DNA from: Turritopsis dohrnii
Lineage: Eukaryota > Cnidaria > Hydrozoa > Anthoathecata > Oceaniidae
NCBI GenBank assembly: GCA_027922465.2
Contig: BQMF02000029.1
Location: 124,001 to 188,000, forward strand
Direction: 5' to 3'
DNA: 64,000 bases
Shown: piece by piece, positions 31,601 to 43,600 of the stretch
Position numbering within the stretch: position 1 is the stretch's first letter
How the letters are laid out: every line of letters begins with the position of its first letter
The notes under the pieces: model-generated
What the model was told of the DNA's origin: nothing
Seen by the model: only the letters and a program-made list of their open reading frames with translations
Databases searched by the model: none
Made by a program: the position numbers and the translations under genes

Positions 31601-34600
31601 TTGATATTGGGAGTTATGGTAGCAACAACGATTGCGGAGTTTTGGCCAATTCGTTAATTGGAAATAGATTTGATAGTGATCAAATGTATCTACCAACTGC
31701 TGAACCTTTAGTAGGGTGTCCGAACAACCCAGTAAATTATTTTCTGGTTGGGGACGAGATTTTCCCACTAAAGTCATGGCTTGTTAGACCGTATCCTGGC
31801 AACCTCACTGAATCACAGAAAGTTTTTAATTATCGATTGTCCAGAGCACGGCGCACGATCGAAAATACATTTGGCATACTTGCATCTCGTTGGAGAATAT
31901 TCCGTCGGCCAATAAAAGCAAAGGTGGAAAATGCACAAAGGTACAGCCTTGCAGCTATTACTTTACATAATTACTTGCAACAAACACATAATGCGTATTA
32001 CTGTCCGACTGGCTTTATTGATTCCGAAAATTCCGATGGTTCTTTTAAGGCAGGTACATGGAGAGATATCATTCGAAGTGAAGGTGTAGGGGGCTTGACA
32101 GAAATTAATAATGTTAGAGGTTCTCGATACCAGCAATGTGCGTTGGCACAACGAGAGGGACTGAAAGAATACTTCATGAACGAAAACGTACTTTCGTGGC
32201 AATTGGAGCATGTGCGCAGCTGCGGGCCAGTTTTATAAAATTAAGATTTAGAACACGAACTTTTATATTCTTAGGAACACGTACCATATTCTGAAAGTTC
32301 AACAGAGATTTCATTGATAGTTGTCAAACAACGAAATTTCAATGTCTAATACACGGGTTGCATAATAAAACGTTCCGTAAATTATATAATAGAATTTACC
32401 GAATGAATTTTTTTTCGAGTAAAAATCAAAAGTGAAACGGTGCCAGAAACAACCGAGCCTTTGGCTCTTGAAACTGAGCTTTTCATCGAGTATTTTAAGT
32501 TATTCAGCAAAATAGCACTAATTCAATACCTTACCTTGAGAAAGAAATCAAAAAGTGGGTCGTTCAAAACAGGATTATCAAACAAGATTCACAAAAATGC
32601 CACTGTATATATTTCCCCAAAGTTGTGAACATTTTATCAATTATTATGTGTACATTGATAAAAGTAATATAAAAGTGATATAAAGTGACTGAGAAGTTAC
32701 TATGGACATAGTTAAAAATTAAAAGACCTAAATGCGACTAATATTTGCTCTTACACAACTGAATATCAATAACCGCATCAATGTGCAAAGAATTACATCA
32801 TAATAAACATAATGATCTATATTCCTGCAGATGATAAGTTAAAGGACAGGCTTATAAACCATAAAGGAAACAATGTACTTCAACAGAACACTTGCTTTTC
32901 ATAACTTGGATAAAATTAGTTTACATTATACAATCACATTTGTATAATACAGGTTTACAAAAGAAAATTGTCAAACCTAATTTTAATACTAATATACTTT
33001 AGTATTAAAAACACTTTGCAGTAGACAACAATCAAAGAAATCAAAATATCTACTAACAAGTGATATATATACGTAACATTTCAAATTAGGACAGAAAATT
33101 CATTTTCAAAAAAGAGATGTCCTTAAAGTGATAATTTTTAAAATTAAATTCAGACATCTCTATTCAAAAAAAGATTATTCATAGTCAATGTTTATTAAAA
33201 AGAGAAAAAGTTTCATTTTTTATTTTTAACTTTTGTTAAAAATTTTGTCCTGCACCTCAGAAAATTGTCAGGAACTTTAGGCCCTGAAGAATATCTTCAA
33301 TATCTATTATCTGATTAAAATGACCTTCGTGGAAAAAAACAACAGAATTTGGTAGTGAAAATACACATCTATAAACTAAATCACTACAAAGCTGAAAGTA
33401 GAAATTCGTGTTTTGGCTTTGGATTGTGTTTTGATTTATGTTCCATGTTTGTACAACAAAAATTGACAGTATTACTAATTTTTACAAAACATATCTATAC
33501 AGTATATCAAAACAGTATACGTGATCATGAAATAAATCCATAGTAAATTATGTTTCTGTTGTCAGAGTAAATGACTATCCAGGGAAGCACACTCGACCGG
33601 ATTCTTTCACAAGTTATGCATCATCACAATCCTGCGTTTTAAAATATTATACGTAATTGGTACTCTGAACATCTTATTTCATATAATACGACATCACGTT
33701 TTTACTTCTAGTTTTTGTAATGTATACTCTTTGAATTTACAAAACTGGTTGAACTGGTTGTTCTCCACACTACATGAAAAGGTTTCCTTTATGGCTGTAC
33801 TATACATCCATGTGCTTTCCAGTTCACTTTCAGTTCAGTTGTATTTGGGCTATATCAATAAAAATAAATCTTCAGCTTGGCTATTAATAATAAATTTTCG
33901 ACTTTGCATTGAAATCACAGCTTCAATGTTTTGCTGCATTTAATCACCAATCATCATAACAACCAGTAACAACATTGTTATATCAACACACAAAAACAAA
34001 ACATCATTGATATCAATTTTGTTCTGTATTTTGCACGTTCATTCAAAAGTTTTTACAACACCGAACTAAGAATTTATTTCCATCATTTAATGTTTTTCGT
34101 ATTGAATCATTTATGTTCCAAGTCTGTAAGAACCATTACTACATCCTTTCACCACAGATTTTACATCGAAAGTTTACTCGAAATTTTTGTGCTAAATTCA
34201 CATGGAGTTGTTTCTATGGAGATGCGCTTATTTTGCAACCCGTGTATTGTTCCAAGGCAAGACGATTGAGCAGGCTTGCGATCTCACCCTTGGCGACTTG
34301 CTTTTGACGCACGTTTAACGCCTTTATTTCACTTGCCACATACTTTCCAAATATGTCATCTTCATCATCTACTTGCTCTTGAGTTGAAAGCACAGTAGTA
34401 AGCCTTTCTAAAATTTCTCGGTTTCCCTGGTTAGGATTAGTTCCTTCATTTTTTTTCTGTCGTTTATTTTTTATCCATTTAACTTGTCCAGTAACTTGCG
34501 AAGTGCTCGCAAGATTATTGGAGAAGTTATTGGGTGAATTGTTATTTGTCTCCTCGACAACTGTAGGCGAAATTGCCTTATTAACCTCAGGATCATTAAT

Positions 34601-37600
34601 ATAGCCCGTGGCTTGTAACGTCGTGTCTGCTGATTGTTCGGAAGCAGCTCCTTCCGAAATGTTTCCAATAAAGTCGCCAACATCCATATCTTCCTCATTA
34701 GATAAGTTACATTTTGTGTTGCGTTCATAAACAAAGTTGTCCAACCAACCGAGGAAATTGTACTCTTGCATATCCCTTTCAGCCTTCGCCACCTTCTCAG
34801 TTCCGGTACCAGACCGTTCGTATCTTTCAAAGCCTTTTTCCGTCTCACATACTTGGTGCGTAGACTTGTAAACGCATCTTTTGCAGCCTGGCCTAAAGAA
34901 AAATACGGTTTAAAACAAACTTTAGAAAGCATTAAAATTTCTTACATTATGGCCTTGTCAGTCCTGGTCTTTTTTCTTTGAATCATAGTGACTATGTTTG
35001 AATAGAATATAGTTAAAAAATCTTACTAGTTTCTAGATTAAGTTCTTTGGCAACTTCATTCCATGCGTTCCGCTTCTCGTTCTTATTATGGAAAGCTGGT
35101 ATGGCTTTGTCATATAAGCATGGGTACTTTTGTACTGCAATTGACATACGTTCGTCTTCTGCTTTGCCCATGATGTACAATGCGTGCAAACTTTTCCGAA
35201 GCAATGATTTAAAAAAATAAAATTCGAGCGCTTTGACAAAATCGAATTTCGTAATCGAATGTTTTTTTTATATTCGAACGTTTTGTCCATTCAAACTCCT
35301 TATGTCGTCGTAAGCCTTACGATAAAATATCAAAACTTTTTGATATTCTGCGTAAGGCTTACGACGGTCATCGCCGACGAATTTTGAGTCAAAAAAGTGT
35401 TCACACTTATTTTGCATAACGCTTACGATTATAATTTTTTTGATATTCGTCGTAAGGCTTAAAACTGTCGTAAGGCTTACGATCGTCGTAACGTAAGCCT
35501 TACGACGATAAGTGAGAACCAGCCTTAATACGCTCCTTTGCACTGACATAACAAGTAAAAATAAATGAAACTTCTTCAATGACGTCACACGCTTTTCATC
35601 AGAAAAAAAGACGGGGGTTTATAAAAAAATTAAAAACTCAATATCTTCGAAAGTAAAACGTTTTTTAAAAAAGCTTTAACGCAGGTTAACTATACATTTT
35701 TTAAACTAAAATTTGTCATAAAATTTGAAATGACGATACCACTCCTTTAAGAATTATTTTGGTTCAGATACAATAATCAGGGGGTGGTAAATAGGTAGCA
35801 GTATATCGTAAATATCGAAAATCAACCAGCTTTTAAAAAACTAAGCATCAAATATGATCATATAAAACCTTTCATAATAACATTAATTCATTTGTCCTCG
35901 TAGTTTGACTGAACATAACAACATAATTAGATTATTAAACTAAATGTTTCACCCCGTCATGAAATCGAATATCAAACATTCGAAAATCGAATGAAATGAA
36001 AAGAATAAAAAAAGACATAATTAAGACGTCTTTAATATGTCTTGAGAAATATGTCTTTTTAAAGGCGTTTAAAAGACGTCTTGGAAGTGCCGTACTTTTA
36101 AAGACGATTTTTAGACGTCTTTTAGACGACTTAGATTTTTCAAGATATCTTAAAGACGTCTAAAAGACGTTTTAGCTAGACGTCTTTCTAAAGACGTAAC
36201 TTAGATTGGATTTAGACGTCTAAAAGACGTCTTGTGCCGGCTGGGAAGTGTTCATTTTAGAACCTTTAACAGCATTGTTGTGAAATTTGCTTTCTTTTCA
36301 TCACCACTACTTTAGGCTGCGGTGTTTGGAATACTGGCTATTTTACTTCTTACTCCTCCAGTGCAACTACCGCTACAAAGCCCGACAAGGCCGCATGCTG
36401 TTCGCATTGTCAAAACGAAGCACAGACAAGTTTATCTGTTCTTGCAGCTACTTTCGATGGGTCAACGTGCTATTGTAATGTCTACAGATACGAACGAATC
36501 ATGTCTCATCACAGTATTTTTTCAATGCCCATTTACCGTAAGAAAACATACTTTTTAGTTGTTTTGATTAATGATTGAAATATTTTATTTTGACAATGAA
36601 ATTGCCTATTCTGCTATCCTGATATCATTACGCGCATCACAATGTAATGTCAAAAATAGCTGGGTGGTGGGTGAACGTGACGATATTCAGAATTGATAAT
36701 TGCATCTACAGTAGTAATGGAGAAGATTGAAATTTAGCACCTATTAATTTTCAATCAAATTTAATACATCGCAAGCTGATTGCAAAGATGGCTGCTTACG
36801 GCTTTGGCCCAAAATCGCTTTTTCATAGTTATCTTAGTGGTCTGTATTGGTTCCGAATTCAGTGAATGGTTAGAGTTTATCCTAGAAGTACCACAAGGAT
36901 CGGCTGTAGGACCGATTCTCTTTAATATCTTTATTAATGATATCTTGTTCTCTGTGCCTGAATGCGATATTTGTAACTTTGCAGACGACAATACTGTATA
37001 TGTTTGTGAAAGTGAACTTGACAGTGTACTTCGACGTTTGAACAGTGGTGTTCAGATAGTTCTGTACTGGTTCAAACTGAATGCGATGGTAGCTAATTCT
37101 GAAACGTTTCAGTTGATTATTCCAGGCTTGGGGAATAATCAATCTATTTCCATTATTGTTGGGTTATCATATATCAAACCCTTAACGGAAGTTGTACTTC
37201 TGGGTGTGACTATTGATGATAAGTTATTTAGTTATTTATCCACATCTTAAGGCTATCCGTAGACAAGGTTCAAGTAAACCCAAAGCGCTCATGCGGATAA
37301 AAAGCAATTTGTCTCAACGCCAAGTAGATACCCAGTTTCATGCTTATAATACTTTCTGTCTTTAATTATTGCCCACTTATTTGGATGTTTTACTCTAAAC
37401 AAGCACATAACCTCATAAACGCAACCCTTCATAGAGCCTTATGTGCTAAGATGAATTGTTTTGGTATCGACTTTCAGGAAACTCTTGAGAGATCTGATTC
37501 CGTGACACTTCATCATCGCAACCTACAGTTGTTGGTGCTGAAAGTTTTTAAAACACTGATGTATTTGAACCCAGAAATCATGTGGGACACTTTTTCGATC

Positions 37601-40600
37601 AGTAACGTGTCATATAATCTGCGTTCAGGTTCCACAATCTCAGTCAAACGTGTACATTTCTCCTTTGGTGTTTCGTGCAGCCCTTGCTTGGAATAACCTT
37701 CCATCATCTGTGAAAGAAGTATCAACTGTCCGCGACTTTAAAAGCGAGATGAAAGCGCTTGATATCTTCTGCAAGTGCAAATATTGTGCGAAAAATGCAC
37801 TCCTATTTTTAGTTTATTTTGATTTTTATGCTAAAGTTGGTTTAAGTTAGTTTTGCAACTATACTATGTACCAACTATAAATAAAGAAATAAATGAAAAT
37901 AAATGAATAACTTCATAAGTCGATTACACAAAGTAACTTCCACAATCTCTATAATTCTGTAACTCACAAAAACTTTGGCTATTCATTCATTCATTAATTA
38001 AGTAATTTATTTATTTATTTATTTTGTTTGTTTGGAGGCTCTTGGAGGTTTCAAGTTAAAAACAGAGTACTGCATCATTTTAAGGTCCACCAGTAAACAG
38101 CTTTGATACATCATTGACAATTGGTGAGAGTTATAATGCCGCTGTCACTGTTGTGGAATTTCGAAACGGAAACGATGTCCTGAAGATTTATGCCGTCACT
38201 GACCTAAATAATCCACTTGATGACAATGGTTGTATCACAATAAATAGCTTCAATGAGTACCATGGTTTATCCGAATCAGTAAAAAGAATTTCTAAAACAA
38301 ATGAAGCTACCGGACAGAAAATTGCGATGTATGAAACCTTTGAGAATGACAATCACTACTTCATGATGGTGAATTACGAGCTTAATTTCATGGTACGACG
38401 TTTGTCATAGATGTTCATGTATTGAAAACCAAACCGTCATCTTATAAGAAGCCCGCCGAGATAAGAATTAAAAGACCCTATTTCCTTTTAATTTTTCTTT
38501 TGTTTCTTGATGATTACGAGCGACCTTATAGGGAATTGTAAGTTATTAATATCACTCCTCAGAAGTTTTTGTTATGATGCGTTCAAATCTCATAGGTAAA
38601 CACTCCATTACAAAAGATTACAACAATGCATTAATACACATTAAGGTTATCATTACAAGCTGGGTAAAAACGTCAAAATGTCACCACGAGCATTTTTATT
38701 GAAATAACGCTGTTATTGGCATATCAGAAATATAAATCTTCGCAGATTTTTTAACCTCTGGATATTGTCCGACAATTGGATAATTAAGAGCTTTACGGAA
38801 TCTTCGAGAATGAATGTTTGCAAAATCATACTTTTTTAATTAAGAATTATTACTGACGCACAAATAATGCAGATATTCCCTGTCGATTTTGAGTAGGTCG
38901 GGGACAGAGGGATAGAAGACGGTGGAACACTTTGGATGACATCATATTTTCATAACGATGCATACACAGTTGTGGATTTCAAGTCCTTTACAGTGAATCA
39001 TCCAGCTTCGAGGTCATGCCAATTAACAAATCTCGAAGCCAATATGAAAGCGATTAAAAGGTACGCTACCATTACACTCAAAATGCCAATGAATCATGAT
39101 ATGGCTGATATAAAATATATAACGAATGATTGTAGGTTCACTTGAGCTTGTAGAAAAACTGTTCGTCTGATGGTATTGCCTTCTGATATGTGAAGAGAAG
39201 AATCAAAGAAGCAAAAACATTTGACAGCTCTCAGCCCTTGGTTTTTTCGGGGCGTTACTTTTGCATCAGTTAATATAAAACCAAAGGCAATACCCTCATA
39301 AATTGCTGCTGTATGCTTACCATTATTAAGTTTGTAGAGACTGTTAATGACATTGCTATTTTCACAGAGAGTCTGTTTTCAACATCAAAATGGACACGAG
39401 TTCTCCATGTAATGCCGACTTGACAAATATTCGCGTGGTAGTTTACCATGATCCAGCTGTTCAAATGGATCGTTTGGAATACGGTCTAATCAGTATGAGA
39501 GCCACGAAGTTAAGCAAATATCATGGCAGAATTGAGATTATAGTAAGTAATTTTAACTTCATTTTTATATTGAAGCAGTCGTTATGGTTTTAAGCTATTC
39601 ACTAACGCTTTGAGGATTTTGATAGGCAATGCAGCAAGACAACATAACAGTTTAGATCTTAGAAATTAATATGTTCAAAAAATTCCATAAAATTATCTTT
39701 TTAATAGCTGAACATACTTTTACTGTAGGTGTAATTAATAAATGATAATATATATCCAAGAAACGAACATAATTTTTCCTATAGATTATACCCTACATTA
39801 TTTTGGTCAGGACTTTTAGCAAATCTGTTCCTAGAATCTTCAGGGACCTCATATGCTTTATCATAGTCTTTCTATTTGGAAAACAAAGTGCTATAAACTT
39901 CAATCCTTATGTTAAAAGCTTGAACTGGTTGCATGTTTTGTTGAAGTCATCTACAAGAATTTCAGATTTTCACATGTCCAAATCCTTTTGCGTTCTAAAA
40001 TTATAGCACTTACTACAGCTAGATTCCTATTATGGTAATTTTATTTTCAGAACTACAAATGTTGGTATTTATAGCAGCTTCATTTCATAACATCATGTGA
40101 CTTTCGCTATGGAAGATCTAACAATGGTTTCGTTTTATTTTAGTTTGAGCGATTATCCATCGGGTTAAACATCGACGTTAATGTGATATTTCAAGCGTAT
40201 ACAAACATTGATATTATTGGCTTAAAACCAAACATGTTTGCTGTTGATATATTGTACACAGATATTACAGCCAATGTTGCAGAACCGAAAATATTTTCCA
40301 AAATATTTAAGCAGTATATGTATGGAATCGGAACTAACGGTAATATTTCCATATAACTAAGAAAAATAAATCAGAAGCCAGGTTAATTTGATTGAATAAC
40401 CAGTTTGAAGGTGTTTGGCTTTTCTAACTATCATTCAATTTGCAAGCAAATGCAGACCCTTGTACAAATTATATAGTCAATTATACATTTATCTGTAAAC
40501 TTCAGGTGATTCCAATTCTTTCTTTTACAGTATCGATTTGATCAAAAATTAGTAATGTTATCGGCTTTTCGTTGCTTTAGTATTTTACATTCGTGACTTT

Positions 40601-43600
40601 GAGTCTGGCTTATGTGTCCACAAGAAAGATGATGACACTGTAGAGGCTGAACACGAATGTATGCTGTTTAAACAAACTCCACACAACCTACTCGCTCTCG
40701 ATGGCAATTTGTCACCAAAATGTTTACAAGTTGATGATTCGGGTGGTTCCATCATTAACTGTGGCAATGAAATTCGTTTTGAGATGGAAGAAAGAAAAAT
40801 CAAATCTGTTCTTGGAGACTACTTGTACACAGATGGATCAAAATCTTCACCATTTTCTTTATCAACTTCAAGTGCGACATTATATAGGGAGTATCAAAAT
40901 TCGAAATCCACAATTGTTCCAAGTATGAGTTCGACTTATTTCTTAGACATTATTTTCTATATTTTTAATAAACAGAAGACATAATCTTGCTATAGCATCT
41001 ACTTCTCTGATGTGAATACGGTCTTAGTTAAAAAATCATTGATGTTGTGAAAGGCTATGTCGAAATTTTGATCTTTGGTTTTCTCTTCAAAGGCAAAGTC
41101 GCCAATGGAATCAGTGATGTATCATTGTTTGTTAATGAAGATGAATTTTCCATCTGTACACCCGGTTTGAAAATGTAAGTTTCAATAGAATTTGTTTTAC
41201 TGGAACCAGTATTTATTAAACTTCTTCGATGGCAATGCATTAAAAACATTAGCACAATTCAAAATCGTATAACTATCGATCATCGAACATTTGTGACCGT
41301 CCAGGGGATTTTGATAACAAACGATAAAACGTTATATAAATAACGTTTTATGGTTAAAAAGAACAAAAGAAATAACGATATTTATCGTTCTTATGTAACG
41401 TTAATACGATACTCAAGTAACGTTATAACGTTATCACTGAAACGATAATATCGTTTTGGTAACGTTATATTCTTCTATCAGTAACGTTATAACGTTTTAT
41501 CGTTTTATAGTTATAACAACAAATAAATTCGTCTCCTGTTTATTATAAAGCACACGACAGGCAACAACAGCAATCGCACTTTAAAACTATGCCGTTTATG
41601 TTTCAAAGAATAAATAATCTAATAAGTAATGGGAGAGTTTTTCGTTCTTTGAATAATAATTTTTCTTTTTTTAAATCACGACAAAAAATATCGCTTGTAA
41701 AAGATGTAACAACTTAGGATGTGGATACCATAGTAAATGCAGGAGGTTCTTTTTTGTGTATTGATCACAGTATAAACCCCAAAAACGTTCATTCTGTTCA
41801 ATCAAAACTCATTTTTCTATTTTCAAAATTTTCTCAAGTTGTGTTTTACTTTCATACTAACATAACATCTATTTCTTTTCGCCTATTTGCATGAACTGAT
41901 TACCTGGTTCTCATTCATTTACAGTTAAAAGATACAATATGTATTTAAAAAACTACAACTAATAGAAACCGTCCGCTATAATGCTATTTTAAGTTGTTCG
42001 ACAGAATTGCTATTGTAATCCCTTCGGGAAAACGTTTTATTTTCAAAAAGATTAATTTTCACTTAGAGAAAGTTTTCAGCAGAGATTTTCTTCGTGAAAC
42101 CTTTTGAAGACCTATACTTCAATAGCATTAATAAAGATCTTGGAGGGCCGCATACACACTCTTAATGGGAAATTTCTTAAATATTTAAATTTGGCTTCAT
42201 TCTACCCATGAGAAAAACATTAGGAAGATCTTTTATTTGCATTGCATTGCATCTTCTTTTTAAAAACATTCGAAAACACTCTGCTCATGTATGTAAACAT
42301 TCGATTTGAATTCTCTGATGTTTTGGGTGAAATCACGTTTTGGTTTTATATATAGTTATCCTTGGACTATTTGTGTTTTGTTTGTAAGCATTGGAAATAA
42401 AAGATAATACATCGTTCCCTGAAATTCAAAACACACCTTCACAGCTACCACAAAGAGAGTTAGAACTGTAAGGCAATTCCTGAAAAACAACCCATGGTAT
42501 ATTAAATTTACCGGAGTACGAATTCATTGTTTATTTCGGAAATGGAGAGGCAGTGTCCTCATTTTTCTTAAGTTTATATCGAAGTGGCTGTAGGCTGAAA
42601 CATCTGAAAAAAATTTCATAATAATTACTTTTGTGAGAACTACAAGAAAAGGTTTTCATAACCGTATAACATTTTATCGTTATGTTGTAACGTTATATCG
42701 TTATCGTTATCGTTACAGTAACGTTACTTTATAACAACGATATAACGTTATATCGTTATGCATAACGATATAACGTTATAAAGTAACGTTATTACTTAAA
42801 ATAATAACGTTATTATAACTATATAACGTTTTATCGTTTGTTATCAAAATCCCCTGGACGGTCACATTTAAGTGATGAAACAATTGGATGTTGAACAGTT
42901 TCTTAATGCAAAATATACAGCATCAGCGCAAGATACATTAAAGGTCACGAAACTTCTGTTATAGATAGTTATTGGTCACAAGCACAATGTTCTTGAGCAT
43001 AAATGCAACGATGTCTTTAGTAGCAGAAAATTTCTTAAGGATTTACTTTCTACGTGAAAATTTAACAAACACTGTAAAGGAAGTTTGGAAACCTTTTGCA
43101 GTCTTTCAACACTGAATTTACCAGTAATGACGTAGAGATAAGCATTGATAGGTTTTTGTACGATAACAAGAGAAGGTTTAAACACCGATAGACGTAAAAC
43201 ATGAAAAATCATGTAGTTATATTACATTTGCTTTTGATGTTGACTCACAAATAAATAATTTATTCTTCGAAAACTCTATAAAGTTTTTCAATTTTGTTTA
43301 GTTCGGCAAGATGCATACGATATGATGTTAAAACCAGCAAAGTAACAAGTAACTATTTCTTCTAACTAAGTGAATTTCCTCTCAAGAATATATACTAAAT
43401 CCTCTTTGATTATATCATCATTGGTGTTTTAATAGAATATCCACCTCAGATCAAGGAAGTAATAGGAATGGATAATTCTTCAACATTATATGGCAGAAAT
43501 GAAAAAGGAAATCATCTGACTTACAAAGCAGAAAGACAAATACCTCTACTTTACATATCTGGTCGCATTTTGGAAAAATTTGAATCGTCAATTAATGTCA

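Larger units (their letters stand above)
30716..35525. mobile_element. PIF/Harbinger element with 3-bp TAA duplication
   Basis: Ends begin AGGCTGGTTCTCACTTATCG and match inversely for about 60 bp, flanked by TAA on both sides (30713-30715, 35526-35528), the 3-bp TWA target of Harbinger. It carries the two expected genes in opposite directions: a DDE transposase (30940-32238) and a MADF-type DNA-binding protein (35171-34214). The subterminal regions hold many copies of GTCGTAAGGCTTACG in both directions (30737-30860 and 35305-35510), probable protein-binding sites. It is the innermost layer of the nest in host intron 1 and looks the youngest. Confidence 0.93.
29634..35746. mobile_element. Kolobok-like element with TTAA target duplication and THAP relic
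   Basis: Ends AGGAGTGGTATC and GATACCACTCCT are perfect inverses, each flanked by TTAA (29630-29633, 35747-35750). A second matching block, GTGACGTCATTGAAGAAGTT, lies about 170 nt inside the left end (29804-29823) and inverted about 160 nt inside the right end (35569-35588). A THAP-type zinc-finger relic follows at 29913. TTAA targets plus a THAP domain are known features of the Kolobok superfamily. Its middle was replaced or interrupted by a Harbinger element at 30716-35525; only about 1.3 kb of the original is left. Confidence 0.72.
26207..36245. mobile_element. Unclassified TIR element (CCCAGCCGGCAC ends) filling host intron 1
   Basis: Left end CCCAGCCGGCACAA and right end TTGTGCCGGCTGGG are exact inverses. 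Each end opens into a 230-340-bp subterminal array built of the palindrome-like unit AGACGTCTT (26219-26545 and 36015-36231). The flanking dinucleotide is AA on both sides. About 10.04 kb long, but 6.1 kb of this is a nested TTAA element, so the original length was about 3.9 kb. No transposase is visible in the remaining interior. A second copy with the same ends lies at 48370-51452. I cannot assign it to a superfamily. Confidence 0.8.
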
